Origin: Bradyrhizobium iriomotense
Lineage (GTDB): Bacteria; Pseudomonadota; Alphaproteobacteria; Rhizobiales; Xanthobacteraceae
Assembly (NCBI RefSeq): GCF_018130765.1
Contig: NZ_JAFCJZ010000002.1
Span: 186,001 to 250,000, forward strand
Direction: 5' to 3'
DNA: 64,000 nucleotides
Shown here: one piece after another, positions 1 through 8,444 of the stretch
Layout of the letters: every line of letters starts with the position of its first letter
Position numbering within the stretch: the stretch's first letter is position 1
The notes under the pieces: generated by a model
Databases searched by the model: none
What the model was told of the DNA's origin: nothing
Seen by the model: the letters and a program-made list of their open reading frames with translations, nothing else
Position numbers and translations under genes: made by a program

Positions 1-20
1 CCTCCCTGGCGGAGGAAACC

Positions 21-1481
21 ATGCAACAAGAACATGTCGACGTGCTGATCGTCGGTGCCGGGCTATCCGGCATCGGCGCAGGCTATCATTTGCAGACCAA
101 GTGTCCGGGCAAGAGCTACGTCATCCTGGAGGGGCGCGACTGCATCGGCGGCACCTGGGACCTGTTTCGCTATCCCGGCATCCGCTCGGACAGCGACATG
201 TTCACGCTCGGCTATTCCTTCAAGCCGTGGACGGATCCGAAGGCGATTGCCGATGGCCCGCAGATCCTCAATTATGTGCGCGAGACCGCAGCCGAGAACG
301 GCATCGACAAGCACATCCGCTTCCACCATCGCGTCAAGCGCGCGGCGTGGTCGACGCCGGATGCGCGCTGGACCGTCGAGGCCGAGCGCATCATGGGTGA
401 GGGCGCGACCGAGCTCGTGCGCTTCACCTGCAATTTCCTGTTCATGTGCTCGGGCTATTACAAGTACGAAGCTGGCTATACGCCGGAGTTCAAGGGTACG
501 GCGGATTTCGCCGGCCGCATCGTGCATCCGCAGAAATGGACCGAGGACATCGACTACGCGGGCAAGCGCGTCGTCGTGATCGGCTCCGGCGCAACCGCGG
601 TGACGCTGGTGCCGGAGCTTGCCAAGAAGGCGGCGCAGGTCACCATGCTGCAGCGCTCGCCGACCTACGTGGTGTCGCGCCCGGCGCAGGATCCCGTCGC
701 CAACAAGCTGCGCCGCAATCTGCCGGCGCGGCTTGCCTATCATCTGATCCGCTGGCGCAACGTGATGTGGGGGATGTTCTTCTTCCAGCTCAGCCGGCGC
801 CGGCCTGCGAAGGTGAAGGACCTCATTCTTAAGGGCGTGCAGATGGCGCTCGGCCCGAACTACGACGTCGCGACCCATTTCACGCCGCGCTACAATCCCT
901 GGGACCAGCGGCTGTGCCTCGTTCCCGACGGCGATCTCTTCAAGGCGATCCGCGAGCAGCGCGCCTCCGTCGTCACCAGCGAGATCGACACTTTTACGCG
1001 CGACGGCATCCGCTTGAAGGACGGTCGGGAACTTGCGTCCGACATCATCGTGACCGCGACGGGCCTGGTGCTCCAGGTCGTCGGGGGGCTCGAAGTCAGC
1101 GTCGATGGCCGCGCCGTCGATTTCGCGAGTACGCTGACCTACAAGGGCATGATGTATGCCGACGTGCCGAACATGGCCTCGGCCTTCGGCTACACCAACG
1201 CGTCCTGGACGCTGAAATGCGATCTCACCTGCGAATATGTCTGCCGTCTCATCAACTACATGGACCGGCACAATTTCCGTCAATGCATGCCGCACAATGA
1301 CGACCCTGAAATCACCGCGCAGCCCTCGCTCGATTTCACCTCGGGCTACGTGCAGCGCTCGGTCGCAAAGATGCCGAAGCAGGGCTCGAAGCGGCCGTGG
1401 CGGCTGTACCAGAACTACGCGCTCGACATCGTCTCGCTGCGTTTCGGCCGGATCGACGACGGCGTGATGCAGTATTCCTGA
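21..1481 (+). CDS. Flavin-containing (Baeyer-Villiger-type) monooxygenase
   Basis: Predicted FAD- and NADPH-dependent class B monooxygenase of 486 aa. An N-terminal Rossmann motif GAGLSG (residues 12-17) binds FAD, and a second dinucleotide motif GSGATA (188-193) fits NADPH. Between them FAGRIVHPQKW (163-173) matches the Baeyer-Villiger fingerprint FxGxxxHxxxW. Family members insert one oxygen next to a ketone or oxidise a soft heteroatom; the substrate cannot be read from sequence. A strong purine-rich ribosome site (GGAGGAAA) sits just before the ATG. The gene is monocistronic in what is visible; about 140 bp separate it from the ParA-like gene downstream. Confidence 0.9.
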   Translation: MQQEHVDVLIVGAGLSGIGAGYHLQTKCPGKSYVILEGRDCIGGTWDLFRYPGIRSDSDMFTLGYSFKPWTDPKAIADGPQILNYVRETAAENGIDKHIRFHHRVKRAAWSTPDARWTVEAERIMGEGATELVRFTCNFLFMCSGYYKYEAGYTPEFKGTADFAGRIVHPQKWTEDIDYAGKRVVVIGSGATAVTLVPELAKKAAQVTMLQRSPTYVVSRPAQDPVANKLRRNLPARLAYHLIRWRNVMWGMFFFQLSRRRPAKVKDLILKGVQMALGPNYDVATHFTPRYNPWDQRLCLVPDGDLFKAIREQRASVVTSEIDTFTRDGIRLKDGRELASDIIVTATGLVLQVVGGLEVSVDGRAVDFASTLTYKGMMYADVPNMASAFGYTNASWTLKCDLTCEYVCRLINYMDRHNFRQCMPHNDDPEITAQPSLDFTSGYVQRSVAKMPKQGSKRPWRLYQNYALDIVSLRFGRIDDGVMQYS

Positions 1482-1623
1482 TCTTGCTACGTGGGATACC
1501 GGGTTAGCCTCGCGTTCGCTTGAGACGAATCGCGACTTGCGGTAGTGTTTTTGCGCTGCAAGAAGTTTAGTTCCGACAACGTCTGAGTTCCGCGTCGTTG
1601 CCGTCTTAAGGGGAGCGCAGGAC

Positions 1624-2286
1624 ATGCACGTCCTTGCCCTGGTCACGCAAAAAGGCGGAAGCGGCAAGAGTACGCTGTCCGTTGGACTGGCGGTGGCAGC
1701 AATGCAGCGTGCGGAGCGTGTCGCTCTCATTGAAGCGGACGCGCAAGGTACGATCTCGAAATGGAAAGAGCGCCGCGAGCATCCCTATCCTCGCGTCGAG
1801 CGCGTTACCGATTCTGCCGAGATCGAACCGTTGATTGCGCGCCTGAGGGCCGAAGGCGTCTGGCTTGCCATCATCGACACAGCTGCCACGACCAACAGCC
1901 TGGCGATGCGCGTCATCGCCTGCGCCGATCTCTGTCTCATCCCGGCGCGGCCGAGCCCGGCCGATATCGAAGCCGCAATCCCTACACTGATCGCCATTCG
2001 CAGGCTCAACCGCCGATTTGCCTTCATCCTCAATCAGACGCCGACGCGAGGAGGCCGGCTGAGCGAAGCTGCCACATCGCTAAGCTCGCTCGGCGTGCTT
2101 GCGCTCCCGCTTATTGCGCAGCGTAACGATCACCAGGATGCGCTCGGAGCAGGGTTGGGCGTGACGGAGTTCGCGCCGGCGGGCAAAGCTTCGGACGAAA
2201 TTGTCAGTTTGTGGGGTTGGATCGCGGCGCACGTGGCCGAGGAGTCGGATGATTATGGGAAAGGCGCGCTCAAAGCTGCCTGCTGA
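1624..2286 (+). CDS. ParA-family ATPase (small, VirC1/ParA-like)
   Basis: P-loop ATPase of 220 aa. The deviant Walker A KGGSGKST (residues 10-17) carries the signature lysine that ParA/MinD proteins use across the dimer. IEADAQG follows as the A' strand and IIDTAA as Walker B. There is no N-terminal helix-turn-helix, so it resembles the short ParA, VirC1 and chromosomal cargo-positioning class more than plasmid ParA with autorepressor function. No ParB gene or obvious parS cluster is next to it. Its 3' end overlaps the start of a phasin gene by about 38 bp, which implies coupled translation and suggests the phasin, or the granule it coats, is its partner. Confidence 0.85.
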   Translation: MHVLALVTQKGGSGKSTLSVGLAVAAMQRAERVALIEADAQGTISKWKERREHPYPRVERVTDSAEIEPLIARLRAEGVWLAIIDTAATTNSLAMRVIACADLCLIPARPSPADIEAAIPTLIAIRRLNRRFAFILNQTPTRGGRLSEAATSLSSLGVLALPLIAQRNDHQDALGAGLGVTEFAPAGKASDEIVSLWGWIAAHVAEESDDYGKGALKAAC

Positions 2287-2884
2287 CGTTGCACGCGCCG
2301 GGCGTCGATCGCTGCTGGAACTGGCGGCGGAAGTGAGCCGGGCGGTCGACGAGGGCTTGGCCATGCCGCCGGGCTCCGCCGTCTTCCCCCAGGATGCGCC
2401 GCCGATCGCGCAGGAAGAAGCGCCTGCTCCGATGACTGTTCCGGTACAAGAAGCGGCCAGCGTCATCGTTGCAAGACCTGAACCTCCGAGCAGTACCACC
2501 ACTGATCTCATCGTGGACATGGCCAAGGAGTATCAAGCCCGCGCTTTGGACGGCATGAGCGCTACGCTCAACTACGCCAATGACCTCGCAAAGTCACGGC
2601 TGGCCGGTGTGACATCGGAGGTCAATGGAACCGCCGTCGCGGCAAGTGACCTCATCGACGCGATTGGAACGGCAGCCGAGTGTCGCACCGTTGTGCTCGA
2701 ACTGATGAAGGTCAATGCGGGCGCGACCTTGGAGTATGCGCGGGAGCTAGGCCGTGCAAACACGTTGGCGGAGCTGGTTGAGCTGTCGGGCACGCATGCG
2801 CGAAAGCAATGTGAGTTAGTCCTGAAGCAAACCGAGTTGCTGAGGTCGCTTGCCCAAAGCATGACAAAGCCCAGTGCCAGGTGA
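2249..2884 (+). CDS. Phasin family protein
   Basis: Predicted protein of 211 aa. The C-terminal 120 residues form an amphipathic helical phasin-type domain with the usual pattern of Ala/Leu heptads (KVNAGATLEYAREL, then LAELVELSGTHARKQ). Phasins coat polyhydroxyalkanoate granules. The N-terminal half is Pro/Ala-rich and looks disordered. I chose the ATG at 2249; a second in-frame ATG lies two codons later at 2255, and an upstream start at 2201 would extend further into parA. Overlap with the ParA-like gene marks a two-gene operon. Convergent with the MFS gene, with only 25 bp between stops. Confidence 0.75.
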   Translation: MIMGKARSKLPADVARAGRRSLLELAAEVSRAVDEGLAMPPGSAVFPQDAPPIAQEEAPAPMTVPVQEAASVIVARPEPPSSTTTDLIVDMAKEYQARALDGMSATLNYANDLAKSRLAGVTSEVNGTAVAASDLIDAIGTAAECRTVVLELMKVNAGATLEYARELGRANTLAELVELSGTHARKQCELVLKQTELLRSLAQSMTKPSAR

Positions 2885-2909
2885 TGCCGCTCGCCTGCCG
2901 TCATCGCGC

Positions 2910-4157
2910 TCAGGATCTACGCGGGACGATCAGGGCGAGGCCGAGATCGATCGCCAGCGCAAGGACGACCGCGCCGCCACCGAGGCCGAACAGGACCAGA
3001 TAGTCCCCACCGGTCTGCGCGTAGATCCAGGAGAAGCCGTACGCGGCCGCCGCTTGGAACAGCGCAAAGCTGGTGGTGGCGTGGCTCCAGGTCGCGCGCT
3101 GCTGTTCGCTCGAATGAGGCACGAGCTCGTGGATGCGTCCGAGCACCAGCGGCACGATGCCCGGCGTGAAGCCGCCGACCACGACGCTGGACACGATCAG
3201 TGAGAGAGGCGCGGTGCTGACGGTCGGCAGCAGCACGGCCGCCGCCTCGATCAGAAACGCCGCGCGCAGGGCGGGACCAAAACCGGAGCGGTCGCCGAGA
3301 TGGCCGGTGACGAGCGGACCGGCGATCGCGCCGAGGCCGTACAGCACCCAGTAGCGCGATCCCGCGGCAATGCCCTGGCCGAGCCCCCGCGCCACGAAAT
3401 CGACGATGAAGACCATGTGCGGCACCAGCGCCACGGCATTGAGGCCGTACTGGACCAGCAGCGCACGAGTGGCCGTCGATGCATGGTGGTGCTTCGCGTG
3501 ATGGTGTGAAGGCGTAGCATCGGCCTTGGCCTCAGCAGGCCAGTTCCACCAGCTCGCGAGTGTGAGCACGGCCGAGAGTACGCCGAGGCCGTACCAGCTC
3601 TGCTGCAAACCCTGTTGCAGCAGCAGCGGCACCAGCGTGCCCGATGCCGCGACGCCGAGCCCGACGCCGGCAAAAATCACGCCGCCGACGATGCCGCGCC
3701 TTGCGGGCGAGGTGTGCGGCAGAATGACGGACGCTGCCAACACCATGATGATGCCGCCGGTGAGGCCCGACAGAAAGCGCCAGGCGAAGAACCAGATGAA
3801 CGACACCGGGGCCGAGCTCGCAAAGAAGGAAAGCGTGGCAAGCAGCATCATCGCCCGCAGCGCGCGGACCGCGCCGATGCGGTTTGCGACGGCGCGAGCC
3901 GCGAGCGCGCCGGCGAGATAGCCGGCAAGGTTCGCAGCACCGAGATAGACGACATCAGATGCGCTGAACCACTTTGCTGCGATCAGCGCCGGGATCAGCG
4001 GCGTATAGGAGAAGCGGGCGAGGCCGAGTCCGACCAGCGATGCCGACAGGCCCGCAACTGCATATCGCCAAGTTCTTTGTGAAGTTGATTGTGAGTCTGG
4101 GCCCGGCCGCGGGTGCGGCCGGGTCTCGACGTGTCGCTTCGTATCTGCGCTGGTCAT
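2910..4157 (-). CDS. YbfB/YjiJ-type MFS transporter
   Basis: Major facilitator permease of 415 aa with twelve predicted membrane segments. It begins with a polar 30-residue N-terminus, then segment one with GLARFSYTPLIPALI, a pattern typical of the YbfB/YjiJ family. A His-rich loop (HHHAKHHHAS) lies between the two six-helix halves. The start has a good ribosome site (GGAGAATGAC). It is the last gene of a three-gene minus-strand unit (SDR, tautomerase, MFS) with short gaps, divergent from a LysR regulator. Substrate unknown; export or uptake of a small organic acid or aromatic is an inference from its neighbours. Confidence 0.85.
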   Translation of the reverse strand: MTSADTKRHVETRPHPRPGPDSQSTSQRTWRYAVAGLSASLVGLGLARFSYTPLIPALIAAKWFSASDVVYLGAANLAGYLAGALAARAVANRIGAVRALRAMMLLATLSFFASSAPVSFIWFFAWRFLSGLTGGIIMVLAASVILPHTSPARRGIVGGVIFAGVGLGVAASGTLVPLLLQQGLQQSWYGLGVLSAVLTLASWWNWPAEAKADATPSHHHAKHHHASTATRALLVQYGLNAVALVPHMVFIVDFVARGLGQGIAAGSRYWVLYGLGAIAGPLVTGHLGDRSGFGPALRAAFLIEAAAVLLPTVSTAPLSLIVSSVVVGGFTPGIVPLVLGRIHELVPHSSEQQRATWSHATTSFALFQAAAAYGFSWIYAQTGGDYLVLFGLGGGAVVLALAIDLGLALIVPRRS

Positions 4158-4187
4158 GTCATTCTCCTGCGCGCGATGGCGCGCGGA

Positions 4188-4424
4188 TCATCCTGTCTGG
4201 GCGGCGCGGCGGCGGCGGAATTCCTGCACGGGCAGGCCGCCCCAGCCCCAATTGTCGGTGTCGACCTCCTCGATCACGACGAAGGTGGACTCGAGCGGCT
4301 TGCCGAGCACGTCGAGCAGGAGCTGGCTCGAACCCTTGATCAGCGCGGCCTTCTCCTCCGCCGTGAGCGACGCCGCACCCGGCGTCGTTCCTTCGCGGGT
4401 CACTTGAATGGTGACGATGGGCAT
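4188..4424 (-). CDS. 4-oxalocrotonate tautomerase family protein
   Basis: Small tautomerase of 78 aa. After removal of Met1 the protein starts with Pro1 (MPIVTIQV), the catalytic base of the family, and it continues with the typical AEEKAALIKG helix and a VVIEEV strand. Family members interconvert enol and keto forms of small organic acids and work as oligomers. The start is fixed by the Pro1 requirement and by a GAGGAGAAAG ribosome site. It lies 16 bp downstream of the SDR gene and 30 bp upstream of the MFS gene, so the three are probably one transcript. Confidence 0.88.
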   Translation of the reverse strand: MPIVTIQVTREGTTPGAASLTAEEKAALIKGSSQLLLDVLGKPLESTFVVIEEVDTDNWGWGGLPVQEFRRRRAAQTG

Positions 4425-4440
4425 TGTCTTTCTCCTCGGC

Positions 4441-5151
4441 TCAGTGGCCGGCGCTCTGGCCGCCGTCGACATGCAGGATCTCGCCGGTGACGAAGGAGGC
4501 ACGTTCGAGATAGAGGACGGCATCGACGATGTCGGACATCTCGCCCATGTGGCCCACGGGATGCATCGCGCCGTACTGCGCATGCGTCTCGACGGAGTGC
4601 ATCGGAGACTTGATGATGCCGGGTGACACCGCGTTCACGCGGATGCCGCGCCTGGCGTATTCGATCGCAAGCGATTTGGTCGCGGCGTTCAGCCCGCCCT
4701 TGCTCAGCGAGGCCAGCACCGAGGGCACGTTGGAATTGGCGTGGTCGACCAGCGTGGTCGTGATCTGGACCACGTGACCGGACCCCTGCTTCTCCATCTC
4801 GGCGATGGCGAGCTGCGTGATGTTGAAGAAGCCCGCAACGTTGGTGCCCATCACTGCCGCGTAATCTTCGGCCGTGTATTGCGTGAACGGCTTGGCGACG
4901 AAGATGCCGGCATTGTTGACCAGCGTGTCGACGCGGCCGAAGCGGGCGACAGCCTGCGAGACCACGCGCTCTGCGGTGGACCGGTCGGCGATGTCGCCGG
5001 GGACGGCGAGGACGTCATCGTCACCAGACGGCTTGATGGAGCGCGCCGTTGCGACGACGCGATAGTTGCGATCGCGAAAACCCTGGACCAGGGCGGCGCC
5101 GATACCCTGCGATGCACCGGTGATGATGGCGACCTTCTGCTCGATACCCAT
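4441..5151 (-). CDS. SDR family protein lacking the catalytic tyrosine
   Basis: Short-chain dehydrogenase/reductase fold, 236 aa. The NAD(P)-binding TGASQGIG (residues 11-18) and the NNAG motif (79-82) are intact, and the C-terminal PG and GxxLHVDGG elements are normal. In the active-site YxxxK motif the lysine is present (K151), but the tyrosine position is alanine (A147, in LASLSKGG). The usual serine site around residues 131-134 reads Thr/Leu. It may be an inactive or atypical member, or use another acid. First gene of the operon with the tautomerase and MFS genes, and divergent from the LysR gene at 5361. Confidence 0.82.
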   Translation of the reverse strand: MGIEQKVAIITGASQGIGAALVQGFRDRNYRVVATARSIKPSGDDDVLAVPGDIADRSTAERVVSQAVARFGRVDTLVNNAGIFVAKPFTQYTAEDYAAVMGTNVAGFFNITQLAIAEMEKQGSGHVVQITTTLVDHANSNVPSVLASLSKGGLNAATKSLAIEYARRGIRVNAVSPGIIKSPMHSVETHAQYGAMHPVGHMGEMSDIVDAVLYLERASFVTGEILHVDGGQSAGH

Positions 5152-5360
5152 GACGGGCTCCTGTTGTTGGCTTGAGGACCTGCGCCAGCAGCGGCTGGCT
5201 TGCCCGGTGAGGTACGCTGCGGCGGCTTGCTTGCGAATATCCGTTGCCCGGCAGACACTCTTCCGCGGCGCGAACGAATGCCGGATCGGCTGCCCGGCAG
5301 CAGTTGTCGTGGCCGCAGCGAACGCCTAGTTTGCAGCCGAAAACTCGGGGCGGGACGCGC
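5152..5360. promoter_or_regulatory. Divergent promoter region between the SDR operon and LysR gene
   Basis: This 209-bp gap separates two divergently transcribed units. LysR-type regulators usually bind in such gaps and control the neighbouring operon, so this is the likely operator region. I could not pick out a convincing T-N11-A box or sigma-70 hexamers by eye, so the call rests on gene arrangement only. Confidence 0.4.
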
Positions 5361-6284
5361 ATGGATCGTCTGGATGCGATGAAAGTGTTCGTCCTTGCGG
5401 TGGACGAGGGCAGCCTGGCTGCCGCAGGGCGCAAGCTCGGCCGCTCGCCGGCGGCGGTGAGCCGTGCCATCGCTTTTCTGGAAGAGCGGGTCGGTGCCGA
5501 GCTGCTGCACCGGACGACGCGCTCGATCAAGCTGAGCGAGGAGGGCGAGCGCTATGTCGCTATCTGCCGCCGCGTGCTCACCGAGCTGGAGGAGGCCGAG
5601 GACATCGCGGCCGGACCGCGCACGGCGCCGCGCGGTCTGCTCACGATCACCGCTCCGGTGGTCTCGGGCGAGATGGTGCTGCGGCCGATCCTCGACGCAT
5701 TCCTCGACGCCTATCCGACCGTGTCAGCCAAGCTGCTGCTGTTCGACCGTGCGGTCAACCTGATCGAGGACGGCGTCGACGTTGCGCTTCGCATCGGTCC
5801 GCTGGCGGATTCGGCGATGGTGGCCATGCGGGTCGGCGGGATCAGCCGTGTCGTGGTGGCAGCTCCCCGCTACCTGAAACAGCATCCGCGCATCACCGAG
5901 CCGGGCGATCTCGCAAAACACCAGATCGTCGCGATGGCGCATCTGCCCAATTCCTGGACCTTTGCGCCGCAAGCCGGCTCATCGGCGCCGCGCACCGTGC
6001 AGTTCACCCCGCGGCTCGTCGTCAACAGCACCTATGCGGCGGTGGCCTCCGCTGTGGCCGGGCGCGGCGTGGCGCGGATGTATTCGTACCAGGTGGCGGA
6101 GCAGGTCGCGCGCGGCGAGCTCGAGATCGTGCTGGCGGACGATGAGGATCCGGAGATGCCCGCACATCTCATCTGCCCGCAGGGCCGGCTTTCGGTGCCC
6201 AAGGTGCGGGCTTTCACCGATTTCGCCGTGCCCCGGCTGAAGAAGCAGTTTGCGCTGCTGAAGAAGAGCATCAAGGCGCGCTGA
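5361..6284 (+). CDS. LysR-family transcriptional regulator
   Basis: Regulator of 307 aa. The N-terminal winged helix-turn-helix starts at once with MDRLDAMKVFVLAVDEGSL and continues AAAGRKLGRSPAAVSRAI, the normal LysR recognition helix. Residues from about 90 on form the effector-binding domain. The sequence resembles the CrgA/AaeR-like LysR branch that often controls SDR or quinone-related genes. I chose the ATG at 5361 because the upstream in-frame extension is not LysR-like. It is transcribed away from the SDR/tautomerase/MFS operon, which is its most likely target. Confidence 0.9.
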   Translation: MDRLDAMKVFVLAVDEGSLAAAGRKLGRSPAAVSRAIAFLEERVGAELLHRTTRSIKLSEEGERYVAICRRVLTELEEAEDIAAGPRTAPRGLLTITAPVVSGEMVLRPILDAFLDAYPTVSAKLLLFDRAVNLIEDGVDVALRIGPLADSAMVAMRVGGISRVVVAAPRYLKQHPRITEPGDLAKHQIVAMAHLPNSWTFAPQAGSSAPRTVQFTPRLVVNSTYAAVASAVAGRGVARMYSYQVAEQVARGELEIVLADDEDPEMPAHLICPQGRLSVPKVRAFTDFAVPRLKKQFALLKKSIKAR

Positions 6285-6431
6285 AGTGCTTCGCGCCGTC
6301 CGCAATGCGTTGTTTTGCGTATACGGCGGGTCGGCTGAATCGGCGATGGTTCCCAAACGGTTAACGCCGATTTAACGGATGAGTCCTAGCCTGTCTCGGC
6401 CGGGGTTACTCGCAAGGCCGAGGTGAGCCCA

Positions 6432-6587
6432 ATGGAAGCCCAGAAGATCGCGGTCGACGCCGTCGTCGCGCTGACCGATTGCGATCGCGACGCCGTGATT
6501 GCGTTCATCCGCCGGCTCTATCTCGCCGGCGTCACCGACCCCAAGCGCCTGACCTTCAAGGGCCTGCAGGCACTGTCGCGGGCCTGA
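6432..6587 (+). CDS. Small hypothetical protein (51 aa)
   Basis: Short reading frame of 51 aa, mostly helical, with alternating hydrophobic and acidic residues (AVVALTDCDRDAVIAFIRRLYLAGV) and a basic C-terminus. Support comes from the in-frame ATG after a purine-rich stretch (GGTGAGCCCA), third-position G/C bias and a clean stop. It precedes the hydroxylase gene by about 145 bp. Function unknown. Confidence 0.5.
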   Translation: MEAQKIAVDAVVALTDCDRDAVIAFIRRLYLAGVTDPKRLTFKGLQALSRA

Positions 6588-6733
6588 TTCGGCTCGTTTC
6601 GGCCGGTTCGGCCCCCAAGCTCCAACCCCTTGCTCTCTCCGACGTGATTGCAACCCACCGGTGAATATCTTGCTGCTGGGTCCGGGGCGGAGTAGATGAC
6701 GTCCCCGGCTGGGTCACTGGGGAACTTGGGGAA

Positions 6734-7663
6734 ATGTTGAAACAGCTTTTTGCGCCGCAACTCGTCATTTTGTATGTGCTTGCGGCCTCGACGATCTACG
6801 TTCACTTCCGCGGCAAGCAGCGGCTGCGCTTCGCGCGCCAGCTTGGCGACCACTCGACCTATCTCGCGCCCTACAACGTGCTGATGTACGCCGGCTCGGC
6901 GGTGCCGAACAGGCCGGTGATCTCGGTCGAGCAGTTTCCGGAGCTCAAGCCGCTCAGCGAGAACTGGGAGACCATCCGCGACGAGGCAGTGCGCCTGTTC
7001 GACGAGGGCTTCATCCGCGCCGCTGCCAAGAACAACGACTGGGGCTTCTACTCATTCTTCAAGAGCGGCTGGAAGCGCTTTTACCTGAAATGGTACGACG
7101 ACTTCCTGCCGTCGGCGAACACGCTGTGCCCGAAGACGGTGGAACTGCTCAAGTCGATCCCGAGCGTGCATGGTGCGATGTTCGCGATGCTGCCGCCGGG
7201 TGGCAAGTTAGGGGCGCACCGCGATCCCTTTGCCGGCTCGCTGCGCTATCACCTCGGCCTCGTCACGCCGAACTCGAACAAGTGCCGGATCCTCGTCGAC
7301 GGTGTCGAATGCGTCTGGCGCGACGGTGAAGCCTTCATGTTCGACGAGACCTTCATCCACAGCGCCGAGAACGCGACCGACGTCAACCGTATCATCCTGT
7401 TCTGCGACGTCGAGCGTCCGATGAAGTATGGCTTCATGACCGCGATCAACCGCTGGGTCAGCCATCACATCGTCAAGGCGTCGGCGACCCAGAACGTCGA
7501 CGGCGAGAATGTCGGCGTGCTCAACAAGGTGTTCGGCAAGCTCTACGAGATCCATCTCGGCAGCCGCAAGGTCAAGGAGTGGAACCGCAACGTCTATTAC
7601 ACGCTGAAGTACTCGCTGACGGCGCTGATCCTCGGCCTGATCGTGCTGTCGGCGTTGCGGTAA
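6734..7663 (+). CDS. Membrane aspartyl/asparaginyl beta-hydroxylase-like dioxygenase
   Basis: Fe(II)/2-oxoglutarate dioxygenase of the Asp/Asn beta-hydroxylase family, 309 aa. The metal triad is visible: HRD with H162 and D164, and a distal H209 in FIHSAENAT, followed by R219 for 2-oxoglutarate. A hydrophobic helix at residues 8-24 and a second at the extreme C-terminus (LTALILGLIVLSAL) anchor it in the inner membrane. This architecture matches LpxO-type enzymes, which hydroxylate a fatty acyl chain of lipid A; whether this one acts on lipid A or on a protein cannot be told. Monocistronic, followed by an inverted repeat. Confidence 0.85.
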   Translation: MLKQLFAPQLVILYVLAASTIYVHFRGKQRLRFARQLGDHSTYLAPYNVLMYAGSAVPNRPVISVEQFPELKPLSENWETIRDEAVRLFDEGFIRAAAKNNDWGFYSFFKSGWKRFYLKWYDDFLPSANTLCPKTVELLKSIPSVHGAMFAMLPPGGKLGAHRDPFAGSLRYHLGLVTPNSNKCRILVDGVECVWRDGEAFMFDETFIHSAENATDVNRIILFCDVERPMKYGFMTAINRWVSHHIVKASATQNVDGENVGVLNKVFGKLYEIHLGSRKVKEWNRNVYYTLKYSLTALILGLIVLSALR

Positions 7664-7672
7664 GCCGAGGTG

Positions 7673-7705
7673 CGTAGGGCGGACTGGCGACTTGTCCGCC
7701 CTACC
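7673..7705. terminator. Hairpin downstream of the hydroxylase gene
   Basis: A near-perfect inverted repeat with arms GTAGGGCGGAC and GTCCGCCCTAC around a 9-base loop lies just after the stop codon of the hydroxylase gene and before the convergent Spy-like gene. There is no long T-run, so it may be a dispersed palindromic repeat that also ends transcription. Confidence 0.45.
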
Positions 7706-7752
7706 GCGATCGCCTGATCGCCGATGACGGTGAAACACGCGGTCGGCATGGT

Positions 7753-8292
7753 CTAGTGATGATGCTTGTGCCCTGAGGCGCGGTCAGGATTCTGGTAGCC
7801 CCGTAGCTCTGCATATCGCTGCATCTGGCTCTGATCGAGAAAGGCAGCGGTCGACAGATGATATTTGAGGTGGCTCTCGCGGAGCCGGCCCTGAGTTTCG
7901 GAAATCGCTGCAATGCTCGCCTTGAGCGACTCCGATGTCACGACGCGGGAAGAGAATAGGTCTTCCAGGGCTCTCTCTTGTTCGACGAGCTTGTTACCCA
8001 GCGGAACAGTCTCTTGCTTCATGGCATCGAACAGACGCTGAACCTGGACGCGTTGATCTGGGGTCAAGTCGAGGCGATCACCCAGTTCGAGAACGTGACT
8101 TGGGCCGGGATATCCATTGAGTTCGGCGGCAAGAGCCAAGCCCATACCGCGCCCGGCGCGAAGATCGTCCACCTGCTGTTGTGACAGCGCCTTGATGGGG
8201 CGCTGTTCGAGGCCGGCATAGGGTTGGCTGGACTGCGCACTGGCTGCACTGCAGGTGAGGACGAGTGAGGCCGCAAGCAGAAGGCGTCTCAT
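7753..8292 (-). CDS. Periplasmic Spy/CpxP-like protein with His-rich tail
   Basis: Predicted exported protein of 179 aa. It has a Sec signal peptide (MRRLLLAASLVLTCSAASAQ), then a helical body with LDLTPDQRVQVQRLFDAM, the LTPxQ pattern of Spy/CpxP-like and metal-responsive periplasmic proteins. It ends in HKHHH, a plausible metal-binding tag. Spy-like proteins act as ATP-independent chaperones or metal-stress sensors; which applies here is unknown. I chose the start at 8292 because it begins the signal peptide. Divergent from the NTF2-like gene. Confidence 0.75.
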   Translation of the reverse strand: MRRLLLAASLVLTCSAASAQSSQPYAGLEQRPIKALSQQQVDDLRAGRGMGLALAAELNGYPGPSHVLELGDRLDLTPDQRVQVQRLFDAMKQETVPLGNKLVEQERALEDLFSSRVVTSESLKASIAAISETQGRLRESHLKYHLSTAAFLDQSQMQRYAELRGYQNPDRASGHKHHH

Positions 8293-8444
8293 GAATCTGG
8301 CTCCATCAAATCGAGCGGGCCGATGTCGAAGCATCAGGCCCGGCTGTGACCTTGCCTAATCGCGATCGGGTGGTCTCGGGGTCCAAGTCTTGCTGGATGG
8401 TTCGGCTCATGGCAACAAAGTTTGCCGTGATTGAGCAGACGAAC

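Noticed and set aside
63..1730. Long open frame on the minus strand opposite the monooxygenase gene (also similar ones at 18321-20270, 21988-24015, 23688-25250 and 39766-42228)
   Set aside because: They are antisense to clearly recognisable enzymes, have no protein motifs, are rich in Arg/His/Asp as expected of high-GC shadow frames, and lack ribosome sites.
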